Of a stretch of 63,885 nt of DNA, positions 44,477-55,272 are shown in pieces. Location of the stretch: positions 1-63,885 of the forward strand of contig NZ_JABWCS010000189.1 of NCBI RefSeq assembly GCF_013359945.1, read 5' to 3'. The notes beneath the pieces were generated by a model. The model was not told the origin of the DNA. It saw only the letters and a list, made by a program, of their open reading frames with translations, and made no database searches. Source of the DNA: Paenibacillus agri (GTDB lineage: Bacteria; Bacillota; Bacilli; Paenibacillales; Paenibacillaceae). Both the position numbers and the translations under genes were made by a program. Position 1 is the stretch's first letter, and every line of letters starts with the position of its first letter.

Positions 44477-47400
44477 GTGAAGGCAATTATTCGTATATCA
44501 ATCGCATCTTTTTTCTTGATGATTTTATGTCTGCCGGCAGTACATGCAGAGACTCTTCAGGAACAATTAAATAATCTGGTTGGACCTAAGCAGAAGTATA
44601 ATACTATGCTTTCACCGGTCTATTTGAGAACGAATGAGACCATTGATGATATCAGTCCGCAGAGCGGATCACTGACAATTACCCAGACAGATTATGTTCT
44701 GCCTGGCCGCAACGGTCTTGATTTGATATTTAAACGCATTTATAAGAATGCTGCAGCCAGTGTTCAGGAAATGGAAGTTGAATACATAGATGGGGCATGG
44801 GTGGATAAAGCCAGATCTAACAACAGAACTACATCTTTTTATGAGGACCGTTACAATCTTGGGATTGGCATGCGATTCTCTTTTCCTAGTATGGAAATAA
44901 AAACAAATTCCGATGGATCTAGCCATAAATTCTTGCATACGGAAAGTGGTGACGTGTATCGTCTAAAAGGAAATTACGTTGATGGCTCCTTTGGGTATTT
45001 GCCGGAAGGACAGACCGTAAAGGATGTTGTGGTCAGAGAGTCAGCCGTATACTCGAATGGTCAGACAGATGGAACTTCCAAATACGTAATGGCTGGAAAG
45101 GACGGAAAAAAAACGTATTTTGCTGAAGATGGCCGCATTCTGGGGATTGTGGATCGCTATGGTAATACGATTCGTTTCGAGTATGCTACTCATACCTATA
45201 AGATTGAGGGCGAATCTATCACTAAGAAGTTAATCTCCAAAATAACTGACTCGGTCGGCCGGGTATCCACTATCGAATATGTAGAGGATGCCAATTACAC
45301 TGTGGGTCCTATCGATAATCAGACTTCGTATGGAGCAGAAGATTACTATAAGACTTCAGGGAATCCAAACAATAACGATTCAGGGGATTTAAAAGGAAAA
45401 TTTCAGGTGATCCTGCATCTTCCTGGAGATAAGAGCATGATTTATGACAAATCAGCCGTCTTGGTCAGCCCGTCTAAGCATGTTATTCGTACCCGGCTTC
45501 AACGGGTATTTGATACGGATTCCAAACCCAAATACTTACTATGGTACGAGCAGCCGGATCTTGGGTTTACTTATTTCAACAACACCAGCTACTCTGCATA
45601 CAACCGATATGAGAATCTGGTACTGGTCGATGATGTGAAGAATAACAGTATGAAGCGTTATGTATACAACACGTATACTAAGCGTCTTAATGAAGGCAGC
45701 ATGCAGTACCGAAAGATTTTTGAGAGCAAGTCTCTTGTGAAGAAAGGATTTGATCCTGCTCCGTCCAATTTTTTGGACAAGTTCATTGTAGACACTACAG
45801 ACAAAATCACATACACCTACACCAATGAAGCAGATGGTTACGGCGTAACTGATTATAAAGGAAATGATGAAGCCTACCTTAAGGAAACCTACAGATACTA
45901 TACCCAAATTACTGATGTCAACGGCAGTAGCACACGGTTCACATATAACGGCAATCAGGAACTCATTCTGACTGAGAAACAGGGCCGTGATCATAAAGAG
46001 GTTGTTAAGAGCGAACATGATGAGATGAAGCTGATCAAGAAGCAGGAGAGCGTAAAGTATCAAGTGACGAACGGACAGCCTTCAAACAACAATGTGAAAA
46101 AAATCGAGAACTTCCGCTATGATGAATATGGGAATATGACCAATTATACGGGGCCAGATGCAGAGCGGGATGCTAGCGGATACCCTGTAAATAATGAACA
46201 TTCCGTCCTTTATACCTATGATATTAATAAATTTCATATTTTGACTCAGAAGACCTGGAAGCAAGATAAGAACACAACAGCTCAAATTAACTATTCCTTG
46301 GATGAGAAGGGCAATGTCATTAAGGAGAGCAAATCTGGGAATGATGGTATTAATTCTTGGATTAACACCGATTTTGCGTACGATAGTTTTGGGAACTTAA
46401 TCCAGAAAACAGTTCACGACAAGGCGCAGGATTTTGTAACATGGTTTGAATATGGCACAGATGCCAATGGTTTGGATACCAAGGGAGCTTATCTTACCAA
46501 GGAATACCGCCAGTCCGGAGGGAAAACTTATGCCAAAACCTATGCGTATGATTTTCAGACCGGTAATCTCCTCAGTGAAATTGACCCGAGAGGCAATAAA
46601 ACCTCGTATCAATACGATGTACTGGGCAGAGTAGTTAAGAATACTAAACCTGATCAAGCTGTGCAGGAATATCAATATCAGAATAATGCCTTTGCCAATT
46701 TTAAAATCTTATACACCGATGTCAATCAATCTAAATTCCTCTATGAGTATGACATAAAAGGCAGCTTGCTAAACTCCAAGGTTCTAAATCAGGGGAAATG
46801 GAACAACCTTGAAAGCATGGAGTATGATTCTTTTGGAAACTTAATTAAGAAAATAGATGCGAATGGGCACAGCACACGTTTTACTTATGATACTAATCAG
46901 CAAATTATTGAGAAATCTTCGTATGAGAATGACAAAACGATCAAGGGCACTTTGAAGATTGACTACCAGATTGGCAGTTCGCCTGAAGTTCCTTTATTAA
47001 TGACGATCACTGATGAAGAAGGATATGCCAAGAAATACAATTATGACATCTTGGACAGATTGATAAAGGAAGAGGTTACGCCTGATCGTCAGAAGTTTTA
47101 CGTTTCAACTAACACTTATGATTATGCCGGGAATATTCTGATAGAGACAGATGAGGCCAAACATACTATTCAATACACTTATGATACCCAAGGTCGGAAA
47201 ACTAGTGAAACCGATGCATTGGGTAATACAACAGAGTATGCGTATAACAACTTGGATCAGAGAGTTTCCGAAAAAGCTCCTGAAGGGAAAATTACGGAGT
47301 GGATTTATGATGACTTCGGAAATAACACTGTACAGAGGGTCTATCAATCCGGCTCAGAAGACTACTTCTATACACAGATAGAGTATGATGGTGGCCAAAA

Positions 47401-50400
47401 TCCTGTCAAAAATACAGTAGGTTTGTTCTCAAATGGAGCCAATCGTGACTCTTCTATTGTTACATTTGCGTATGATGGGTTAAATCGGGTTACAGATCAA
47501 TATAACAGACTAGACGCGACTTCAACTACTCATACACATACAGATTATGATGCCAAAGGAAATATACTGAAGATTATCGATTACGGTGATTCTGCAGGTA
47601 ACCGTCTGCTTGTACGCAATTTTGAATATGATTATGCAGGACGCCTCACCCTGGAAGCTGGCGCAGCCAGAGAGAAGCAGGCAGATGGAAAACAAATTGA
47701 AAGAGGCAAGTATGAGACAAGAAATGAATATGATCTCGCGGGAAACCTGTTAAAAAAACAGATTTACAACGGTTCAGGCTACGACACTGAGGAGAATGTT
47801 TATAATTACAGAAACCAGGTTATTTCTACTACTTCACCGTTTAATGCTAAGGGCTCGAAGATAAAACGGTTCCAATATGATAAAGTGGGTAACTTGATTG
47901 CCGAGACATCTGCTATATCGGGAACGGAGCGGACAACGTCTTATGCGTACGATGGTCTGGGATATAAAACTGTAGTAACAGATGCACTTGGATATAGCAC
48001 GCGATATAAATATGATATAAAAGGTAACCCAATTAAGATGGTTGACCCTCGTTACTATAATCTATCGATAGATCAAGCGCCAGGTATCGTTTATGAATAC
48101 GACTCAAAGTATAGATTAATCAAAACAATTTCCTTTAACGGGTCTGAGAGTGAAGTTATTGAGTTTAAGATTTATGACGGCAGAAATAATGTAATACAAC
48201 AAATTGATGGTGAGGGTTATAACGCTGAAGATCCTGGCCAATCTATTGGAACGGAGTATCATTATAATGTTCTTAATAAACCTATCGAGCAGATATCAGC
48301 TCAGACTGCTCATGACAACAAGCAAAATGGGACTAGCCACTTCACAAAGCAAGTAACCTATGATGGATCTGGAAATGTGCTAAGTATTACTGATGGCTTG
48401 AAGGGAATTACGAAGTACTCCTATGATTTGGGAGGCAGGATTAAAAGAGTCACGTATCCTGATGGAACCAGTACTACAAAAGAGTACGATCTTACCGGTA
48501 AATGGATTCTTGTAGATAAGGATCAAAAAGGTCAAGAGACCAAATCATACAACAATATATTTGGAAAACCCTATCTAGTGGAATATCCTGATAAGACGCA
48601 TGAAACATATCGTTATTCCAACAAAGGAGAGCTATTAGAACATATAAATAAAAATGGGGATTCAACGTATTACGCTTATGATATGGCTGGAAATAAGATA
48701 TCAGAAAAAGCTTTTATAGGAACTAGTAACTTAAATACGACTTATGGGCTATCTCGTTTGGAGTATGACGAGGCTGGGCGCAGTATAGCTAAAGAAACAT
48801 TTCTTATTACAGTTTCTAAGTCAGATGGTTCTTCAAAAGAGGTCAGTGCAAATGACCGTACAGAACAAGTTTTTGATAAAGCAGGTAGGCTTGTTCAGGT
48901 TAAAGGTCCGTTTGGAAGAGAAAAAAAACAAGAGTTTGATCGAGCAGGAAATGTGATTACTTCCTATCAGAAGGTAAACGATAGCTATTATGATATTTCA
49001 AGAAATAGTTATGACTCCAGATCAAGGCTTACAAAAAATGTTTTACTGGTCAAGACCTCTGACATTAGTTCGGAGTACTTAGCTAAAGCAGTATTTGACA
49101 ATGAGTATGTAGATCGATTGCAGTCAATAACAAGTTACTCATATTTCAAAAATGATCAGTTGAAAACTGTAACAGATGCTAAAGAAAGTAAGATGAATTA
49201 TGAATATGATTTCGACAAGCGAACGGTTAAAAAAACAGATGCTAAAAAAGGGGAAACTTTATACGAATATGACTCCAATGGTAATTTAGTTACCGAGACC
49301 AATCCAAAGGGCGTCGTATCCCGTTATCAATATGATGCTATGAATCGTATTGTAAACAGGGACCTTCCTTTTGGAGATGGGGAACGGGCTGTTACACGAT
49401 ATGTGTATGATCAAAAGGGTAATCTGGTTAAAGAGATTTCTCCTAATCAGAATAGGAGTGAAAAGAATAGCGTTCAGCCAGCACAGGAGATGCTGGGGAT
49501 TTCGTATACCTATGATGCTATGGATCGGCAAGTTTCTAAGGTATCCCCTGAAGGAACAGGTCTGGAATATTTCCAATATGACGGTATGGGCAAAATCATA
49601 AAAGTCGTTGATGGATTAAGATATTCAGGCAGCATTGAGGCATCCAAGGGAACAACATACTCTTATGATGGACTAGGCAGACTGAGTAAAGAAATCAACG
49701 CTTTGGGAAACATAAAACTTTACGAATATAATGTATTGGGACATCTAGTAAAGCAAACGGATGAGCGAGGTAATAGTACTACTTATGAGATGAATCCAGA
49801 TGGTTCTGTTAACAGAATTGCATATGCAGATGGTGGAGTGGTCAGTTATATCTATGACAAACTGGGCAGAAAGACGTCTGAGACTAATCAACTAGGTGCT
49901 GTTACAACATTCAGCCATAATGCCTTCGGCAAACAAAAAAGTATCAAAGATGCGAATGGATACACAGAGGAATATAAATATGATCCTGCTGGGAACTTAG
50001 TGTCAATTAAAGATAAGCGAGGGAGCGCAACACTTTATTATTATGATGAACTAAATCGTTTAATAGAGAAAAAAATCCCGTTAGATCTCGATGGTAGCAA
50101 AAATGTTCTATATGCTTTGGAGAGCTATAGCTACGATGCTACGGGGAATGTGTTGAAAAAAACATTGACAGGATCAAAAGATGATCCTGCTAAGAGAAAT
50201 TTAACATATGTTTATTATGACAATAATCTTGTGAAAAGTGTCATAGATAACAGTGGAGCTAATACTTTTAATGAATATGATAAAAATGGGAATTTAGTCC
50301 GTTCTGAAAAGTTAAGAGATTCTAATCTGACGGATGTGGAACAATACGAGTATGATTCCCAGAATCGGATGCTAAAAAGAATAGCGTGGTTGGATGAGAC

Positions 50401-53400
50401 AAGCATAACGAATGTGTCCAGTTTATCAAATTTGTCTAATCTTAAAGATCCGGATTTCCCAGGCAAAATTAGCGAAATAACCGGTTATAACTACGATATA
50501 CTTGGAAACTTAACTGAGGAAACGGATCCAAGGGCGTATGCATTTTTGGACACTGATACCGCCAACAGGAAAAACTACACAAAGATCTTCACTTATGATG
50601 TTTTAAATCGACCGGATAAAATTATCCGCATGCAAGGTACGAAAGAGATCTACAATCAATACGGATATGATGAAGCAGGTAACAAGATATCTCAGAGAGA
50701 TGAGAGAGGATTCATTACCAGATTTTCCTATGATGTAGTAAATCGTCTAGCGGTCACAACCGATCCTGAAGGCAAGGAGATAAAAAGGAAATACGATTTG
50801 GCCGGCAATAAAGTAGCGGAAACTAATGCTAAGGGCCATACCAATTCTTATACCTATGACAAGTTAAATCGCTTAGTATTAAGTATTGATCCCAATAATA
50901 TTGTTATAAGTAAAAATATATACGACCCTAACAGCAATGTTATTAAAAAGATTGAGGGCAATGGATATGCAGTGGCTGATACAGACGAAAAACGCTATGG
51001 CATACAGTACCGTTATGATTTAGCCAATCGGATGGTTTCTCTCATTGAGCCTGAATTAGCTGCCAAAGGAGGCAATGTAGTAACTACTTCCTACCGTTAC
51101 AATGCTCTAGGTGATATGGTGCAGCAAACGGATGCTTTAGGTAATGCCCTACGGTATGAATATGATAGTGCGGGGCGTCTAATTAAAGTTATTGATGCCC
51201 AAGATAATGAAGTCAACTATAGTTATGACCGGCTTGGTAATAAAATCTTAATGAAAGACGGCTTAGGCAAGATAACTCAATACATTTATGGGGCTTTTGG
51301 TCTTCTGCAATCTGTAACAGATGCCTCTGGACATTCAATTCATTATTCATATGACATAGCTCATAATAAAACCAAATTGATTGATCGTACAGGACAACAC
51401 ACGGATTACAACTATGACAACCGTAATTTATTGACGAATATGAAGGTACTAGGTTCAACGGATCAAGTAATATACAATTACGATGAAGTTGGTAATAAGA
51501 TCCGTATGGTTGATGAAAGTGGAGTATCTACTTATTCCTATAATTCGAAGAACCAGCTATTAAAAGTTTTGAAAGACGGTAAAGTAGAGACTATATATGC
51601 CTATGACAATACTGGTAACATAGAAGCGCTAACCGACGCGACAGGTTTTGTTACTAATTACCGTTATGATAAGGCAGGCCGTATGGAGCAGGTTATTTAT
51701 GGTGATAGCAACAGAGAAACACTTTACACCTATGATAAATCTGGAAATCAAATTACGGTGCAGTATGAGAGCGGAATAAAAGAAATATATGGTTATGATA
51801 AGAATAATCGCCTGAAAAGCCTTGTTAATAAGCGTATAAATGGATCAGAAATATCTAGCTATATGTATACGTATGATGATACAGGCAAACAGATATCTAA
51901 GACGGACAGCTATGGAAAAACTGCTTATAATTACGATAAGGCTGGGCGCCTTAAGGAAATGGTAGCACCTGGGAAAACGACGGTTTATTCGTATGATGGG
52001 GCAGGCAATCGAAAGTCTATGTTAGAAACATATACTTCTGTTCAGCCAAGTAGCTACATCAATCCTGATACCAAAAAAGCAATAGAGTACAAGCTGAAGA
52101 AGACAGAATATTTATATACTTCCAGTAATCAGCTTATTAAGTTTGAGGAACGGATGAGTAGTACAGATGGGAAAGAAGTATTATTTAAATCCGTTGATTA
52201 TCTGTATGACCTAAATGGTAACGAAATTAGTCAGCGTACTAGCTATATTCAGCCCCATGTTGCCGATATGCATCAAACAACTGGGGGAGAGGCATATGAG
52301 GCGGAAATTAATAATTTGGTCGAAAAAGTAACTCAGTCTTATGATGGATTTAATCGATTAAAGAAGGCTGTGAGGGTAAAATCCGGAGATCGAGTTATTA
52401 CAGACTACCAATATAATGGGGACGGACTTCGTACAAAGAAAACGGTCCAAAGCGCTAAAGGAGGCAGTGCACTTCAAGAAATCCGCTACAGCTATGATCG
52501 ACAATATGTCATCTTAGAAACAGATGCTGCGGGTAAATTAAGTACCCGTTATATTCGGGGACTCAAATACATTGCTAGAATGGATCAAGTGAATCAACTT
52601 GCGTATTATTTCTATAATGGGCATGGAGATGTGGTTCAAACGGTAACTTCAAACGGAAATGTTCTGAACCAATACGAATACGATGCGTTTGGTAATCCTA
52701 CACTTACGATCGAAGTGTACTCGGAATCCATTCGTTATGGCGGTGAACATTTTGATGCCGAGACCGGCTTGTATTACCTAAGGGCTCGTTATTATGATCC
52801 TAACATTGGACGTTTCTTAACTGAGGATACTTATTGGGGAGAAGAGAAGGATCCTCTGAGCTTGAACCTCTATACGTATGCCAATAATGATCCTATCCAG
52901 TTTTTAGATCCTACAGGACACTGGGCTGCCGGTGATGAGAAGCTTAATGTGCAAGCACAAGCACAAATTATCGCGCTTACAAATGCATATTATAAAGCTC
53001 AAACGAATGAAGAAAGAAAGGCGATACAAGGTCAAGCTAATCAAGTCAGATCAGCAGCAGCTAAGGAGAAAGATGTAGTTACTCCATTGCTGTTTCAAGG
53101 CAAGCAAATAACAGAATTTATTACAAAAACACAAGGGAAAAGTTATGCGAATTCCAATGAATGGGATAACGCCCTGAAAAAAGTAGGAATAAAAGTACTA
53201 CCAAGTATCTCGACTTCGGCTATGGTTTCTCCAGACGGAAAAGGTACAGATACTGAAAAAAAGAGTACACAAAGCACGATAACTATAAGTCGTACGAGTA
53301 TTACTGTAAACTCATCCTCTACCCAAAAGAAAAGTATTAATACTGGACAAATTATTAAAATAACAGCTTCTTCTTCACTCACAATGTCCTATGCTTTTAC

Positions 53401-54238
53401 AGAGAATGAGCTTAAGTTTATCAAGAATGCCCAATTCAATGATATGAAACAGGCAGCTTATATACTAGATGCTATTAAAGCAAATGGTGGCAATACAACT
53501 GAAAAAATACTAAAAGATGCAGGAATGCAAGTAGATAAAGGGAAATTTTTGCTCAAACCTAGTACAGTGGATGTTATACAGACGGCTTATGAATTTGGCG
53601 TGGAAAAGGGCCTGTCATTTGCAGAGGCTGAGCAATTGTATGGACAGGAAGTAGCTGGACCTCGCTTTATGGAAGCTATGGGGTTGGTTGCCATGAAGGC
53701 AATGGGCAACGGCCAAATAAGTTTGACTCCAAAAAGCCAAATTAAAGAAGTCGTAATAAGTGAAGAAGGGAAATTTACAAAATTCAATGTTTCACCAAAA
53801 GCTCAAGGTGTATCGACTAAGGGGACGGGACAAGGTCTCAAAGTACCGCAAGGACTTACACAGGCACAATTTGATAAAGCATCATCAATGATACGAGAAA
53901 AAGTAGGGCATATAAGTGACGATATAGTTGTTCAAGGTAGCCGGGCAAAAGGTACAGCAAAACCAACTTCTGATATTGATATAGCTATTAGGGTTCCAGC
54001 AGAGAAATTTGATGAATTAATACAAAGCTCTTTTAGTAAGGTTAAGCCGCCTAATCCAGGGTCTGCTAAGGAGAAAACGATGCTTCATGCTATTGAAACA
54101 GGGAAAATTCAATCAGGAGAAGCAAAACTGAGCAAGTTTAGAGAACAACTCCAACAAGAGCTAGGTATGGATGTCGATATTTCAATTATTAAAATAGGTG
54201 GACCTTTTGACAATCCCCCATTCACACCACTCAAATGA
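44477..54238 (+). CDS. RHS/YD-repeat polymorphic toxin with nucleotidyltransferase-like tip
   Basis: Giant exported protein (3253 residues) of the RHS class, which encloses a toxic C-terminal domain in a shell of YD repeats. Signal peptide at about 1-24 (ending VHAET); RHS N-terminal region (TDYVLPGRNGLDLIFKR, about 80); YD repeats (G-x-x-x-x-Y-x-Y-D) over about 420-2700; RHS core at about 2754-2815 (FDAETGLYYLRARYYDP; DPTGHW). The variable tip follows a GTGQG junction near residue 3117. It ends in a polymerase-beta-type nucleotidyltransferase motif, Gly3154-Ser3155 then Asp3166 and Asp3168 (GS-x10-DxD), with a possible third acid in MDVDISII. GTG start 44477 has GGAGGT 6 bases ahead. The target of the tip is not known; nucleotide transfer to RNA or protein is inferred. 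Confidence 0.9.
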   Translation: MKAIIRISIASFFLMILCLPAVHAETLQEQLNNLVGPKQKYNTMLSPVYLRTNETIDDISPQSGSLTITQTDYVLPGRNGLDLIFKRIYKNAAASVQEMEVEYIDGAWVDKARSNNRTTSFYEDRYNLGIGMRFSFPSMEIKTNSDGSSHKFLHTESGDVYRLKGNYVDGSFGYLPEGQTVKDVVVRESAVYSNGQTDGTSKYVMAGKDGKKTYFAEDGRILGIVDRYGNTIRFEYATHTYKIEGESITKKLISKITDSVGRVSTIEYVEDANYTVGPIDNQTSYGAEDYYKTSGNPNNNDSGDLKGKFQVILHLPGDKSMIYDKSAVLVSPSKHVIRTRLQRVFDTDSKPKYLLWYEQPDLGFTYFNNTSYSAYNRYENLVLVDDVKNNSMKRYVYNTYTKRLNEGSMQYRKIFESKSLVKKGFDPAPSNFLDKFIVDTTDKITYTYTNEADGYGVTDYKGNDEAYLKETYRYYTQITDVNGSSTRFTYNGNQELILTEKQGRDHKEVVKSEHDEMKLIKKQESVKYQVTNGQPSNNNVKKIENFRYDEYGNMTNYTGPDAERDASGYPVNNEHSVLYTYDINKFHILTQKTWKQDKNTTAQINYSLDEKGNVIKESKSGNDGINSWINTDFAYDSFGNLIQKTVHDKAQDFVTWFEYGTDANGLDTKGAYLTKEYRQSGGKTYAKTYAYDFQTGNLLSEIDPRGNKTSYQYDVLGRVVKNTKPDQAVQEYQYQNNAFANFKILYTDVNQSKFLYEYDIKGSLLNSKVLNQGKWNNLESMEYDSFGNLIKKIDANGHSTRFTYDTNQQIIEKSSYENDKTIKGTLKIDYQIGSSPEVPLLMTITDEEGYAKKYNYDILDRLIKEEVTPDRQKFYVSTNTYDYAGNILIETDEAKHTIQYTYDTQGRKTSETDALGNTTEYAYNNLDQRVSEKAPEGKITEWIYDDFGNNTVQRVYQSGSEDYFYTQIEYDGGQNPVKNTVGLFSNGANRDSSIVTFAYDGLNRVTDQYNRLDATSTTHTHTDYDAKGNILKIIDYGDSAGNRLLVRNFEYDYAGRLTLEAGAAREKQADGKQIERGKYETRNEYDLAGNLLKKQIYNGSGYDTEENVYNYRNQVISTTSPFNAKGSKIKRFQYDKVGNLIAETSAISGTERTTSYAYDGLGYKTVVTDALGYSTRYKYDIKGNPIKMVDPRYYNLSIDQAPGIVYEYDSKYRLIKTISFNGSESEVIEFKIYDGRNNVIQQIDGEGYNAEDPGQSIGTEYHYNVLNKPIEQISAQTAHDNKQNGTSHFTKQVTYDGSGNVLSITDGLKGITKYSYDLGGRIKRVTYPDGTSTTKEYDLTGKWILVDKDQKGQETKSYNNIFGKPYLVEYPDKTHETYRYSNKGELLEHINKNGDSTYYAYDMAGNKISEKAFIGTSNLNTTYGLSRLEYDEAGRSIAKETFLITVSKSDGSSKEVSANDRTEQVFDKAGRLVQVKGPFGREKKQEFDRAGNVITSYQKVNDSYYDISRNSYDSRSRLTKNVLLVKTSDISSEYLAKAVFDNEYVDRLQSITSYSYFKNDQLKTVTDAKESKMNYEYDFDKRTVKKTDAKKGETLYEYDSNGNLVTETNPKGVVSRYQYDAMNRIVNRDLPFGDGERAVTRYVYDQKGNLVKEISPNQNRSEKNSVQPAQEMLGISYTYDAMDRQVSKVSPEGTGLEYFQYDGMGKIIKVVDGLRYSGSIEASKGTTYSYDGLGRLSKEINALGNIKLYEYNVLGHLVKQTDERGNSTTYEMNPDGSVNRIAYADGGVVSYIYDKLGRKTSETNQLGAVTTFSHNAFGKQKSIKDANGYTEEYKYDPAGNLVSIKDKRGSATLYYYDELNRLIEKKIPLDLDGSKNVLYALESYSYDATGNVLKKTLTGSKDDPAKRNLTYVYYDNNLVKSVIDNSGANTFNEYDKNGNLVRSEKLRDSNLTDVEQYEYDSQNRMLKRIAWLDETSITNVSSLSNLSNLKDPDFPGKISEITGYNYDILGNLTEETDPRAYAFLDTDTANRKNYTKIFTYDVLNRPDKIIRMQGTKEIYNQYGYDEAGNKISQRDERGFITRFSYDVVNRLAVTTDPEGKEIKRKYDLAGNKVAETNAKGHTNSYTYDKLNRLVLSIDPNNIVISKNIYDPNSNVIKKIEGNGYAVADTDEKRYGIQYRYDLANRMVSLIEPELAAKGGNVVTTSYRYNALGDMVQQTDALGNALRYEYDSAGRLIKVIDAQDNEVNYSYDRLGNKILMKDGLGKITQYIYGAFGLLQSVTDASGHSIHYSYDIAHNKTKLIDRTGQHTDYNYDNRNLLTNMKVLGSTDQVIYNYDEVGNKIRMVDESGVSTYSYNSKNQLLKVLKDGKVETIYAYDNTGNIEALTDATGFVTNYRYDKAGRMEQVIYGDSNRETLYTYDKSGNQITVQYESGIKEIYGYDKNNRLKSLVNKRINGSEISSYMYTYDDTGKQISKTDSYGKTAYNYDKAGRLKEMVAPGKTTVYSYDGAGNRKSMLETYTSVQPSSYINPDTKKAIEYKLKKTEYLYTSSNQLIKFEERMSSTDGKEVLFKSVDYLYDLNGNEISQRTSYIQPHVADMHQTTGGEAYEAEINNLVEKVTQSYDGFNRLKKAVRVKSGDRVITDYQYNGDGLRTKKTVQSAKGGSALQEIRYSYDRQYVILETDAAGKLSTRYIRGLKYIARMDQVNQLAYYFYNGHGDVVQTVTSNGNVLNQYEYDAFGNPTLTIEVYSESIRYGGEHFDAETGLYYLRARYYDPNIGRFLTEDTYWGEEKDPLSLNLYTYANNDPIQFLDPTGHWAAGDEKLNVQAQAQIIALTNAYYKAQTNEERKAIQGQANQVRSAAAKEKDVVTPLLFQGKQITEFITKTQGKSYANSNEWDNALKKVGIKVLPSISTSAMVSPDGKGTDTEKKSTQSTITISRTSITVNSSSTQKKSINTGQIIKITASSSLTMSYAFTENELKFIKNAQFNDMKQAAYILDAIKANGGNTTEKILKDAGMQVDKGKFLLKPSTVDVIQTAYEFGVEKGLSFAEAEQLYGQEVAGPRFMEAMGLVAMKAMGNGQISLTPKSQIKEVVISEEGKFTKFNVSPKAQGVSTKGTGQGLKVPQGLTQAQFDKASSMIREKVGHISDDIVVQGSRAKGTAKPTSDIDIAIRVPAEKFDELIQSSFSKVKPPNPGSAKEKTMLHAIETGKIQSGEAKLSKFREQLQQELGMDVDISIIKIGGPFDNPPFTPLK

Positions 54239-54253
54239 TCTGAGGTGATTTCA

Positions 54254-54631
54254 TTGGAAGAAAAATATGATTTATTTACTAAAATTTTCGTGGATAGCGA
54301 TGTCGATAAAGGGATGTTGCTAGATACAGTCTCAAACATTGTTATAGGTACTATTAGCGGTTCAAGTATATTGACGAAGCAAGCTGAAATATTTATTTTT
54401 AATAATGGTGATTTCGATGAAGACAAAAGAAATCAAGGGGATGATGGCTTTCTATATTACAAGTACTACCTTGAAATTGAACCAACAGAAGATGCGGATG
54501 ACCGTAACTATGTATTAGAAATATCTATTTTGCTGACAAAGTTATGGAATGCTGAGTTTAAAGCGATAGCATCGTGCGATTTTGAAGACTTGCTACCAAG
54601 AAAAGGTGGTTATAATTTTGATGAGCGTTAA
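54254..54631 (+). CDS. Likely immunity protein of the RHS toxin
   Basis: Small cytoplasmic protein (125 residues), acidic, with no membrane segment. It begins 15 bases after the RHS stop; TTG 54254 has GAGGTGA 5 bases upstream, better than the in-frame GTG 54245. Direct position after the toxin tip and small acidic character are typical of cognate immunity proteins that block a toxin active site. I do not recognise a named immunity family; binding to the tip encoded just before is inferred. Confidence 0.7.
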   Translation: MEEKYDLFTKIFVDSDVDKGMLLDTVSNIVIGTISGSSILTKQAEIFIFNNGDFDEDKRNQGDDGFLYYKYYLEIEPTEDADDRNYVLEISILLTKLWNAEFKAIASCDFEDLLPRKGGYNFDER

Positions 54632-54728
54632 AGATTAAAACTTGCGGGTTTACAGCCCCAACAACAAGATCGTACAATACAACCAACAAACCAAACACTA
54701 AACAATTCAAACACTTGATAAACTTTCA

Positions 54729-54772
54729 AAAGCTCTTTCCCACTTGAACCATGAGTAGGAAGGGGCTTTTTT
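54729..54772 (+). terminator. Terminator of the RHS operon
   Basis: AAAGCTCTTTCC (54729) pairs with GGAAGGGGCTT (54758) with two wobbles, ending in six Ts at 54767-54772. The 97 bases before it, following the immunity gene, hold no gene. Confidence 0.85.
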
Positions 54773-54803
54773 GCATGCCCAAAATCAAAGGAGGACGAAA
54801 CGA

Positions 54804-55268
54804 ATGGCAAAAGAAGTACAGGCAGTAGCAGAGGGAACAGGATTAATTGCACAGGCACAAGCAGAGTATGAAGCGATTAGGGTACAAATTGCGGAGCATT
54901 ACCAGCAAGCCAGAGAGTTAAGAAACCAAGCGGATAAGCTGGAACAGTCAGGACGAACCGACGCACAGGTGATGACAGAAGTAAATCAGTTGCTTGACCA
55001 AGCAAAAAGATTGACCTCATTCGCAGATCAGCTAGACGATCATGAGAGGTTAGAAGCGATTCAAAACATGAATGAACTTGAAATTGAAGCATATGTGTTG
55101 AAGGAGAAGAGTGCCTATAACGAAAATATGTTGGCTCGACAACAAACAGAGCTTGAAAAAGTGAAGGAAGAAGCAGTAGCAATGATACGACGAGCAGAAG
55201 AAGAAATGAAGGAAACATCAAGATGCTTGGCTGTTCAAAAGAAAAGGTTAGCTGAACTGGAGGGATAA
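54804..55268 (+). CDS. Coiled-coil protein, phage-like
   Basis: Protein of 154 residues made almost wholly of charged helix (heptad-like Q/E/L/A pattern), predicted coiled coil. AAAGGAGG ends 9 bases before ATG 54804. It heads a run of four small genes that resembles the early-packaging region of a prophage. Family not recognised. Confidence 0.7.
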   Translation: MAKEVQAVAEGTGLIAQAQAEYEAIRVQIAEHYQQARELRNQADKLEQSGRTDAQVMTEVNQLLDQAKRLTSFADQLDDHERLEAIQNMNELEIEAYVLKEKSAYNENMLARQQTELEKVKEEAVAMIRRAEEEMKETSRCLAVQKKRLAELEG

Positions 55269-55272
55269 GCTA

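Noticed and set aside
54245..54253. GTG 54245 as start of the RHS immunity gene
   Set aside because: It lies inside the GAGGTGA ribosome site that serves TTG 54254 and has no site of its own.
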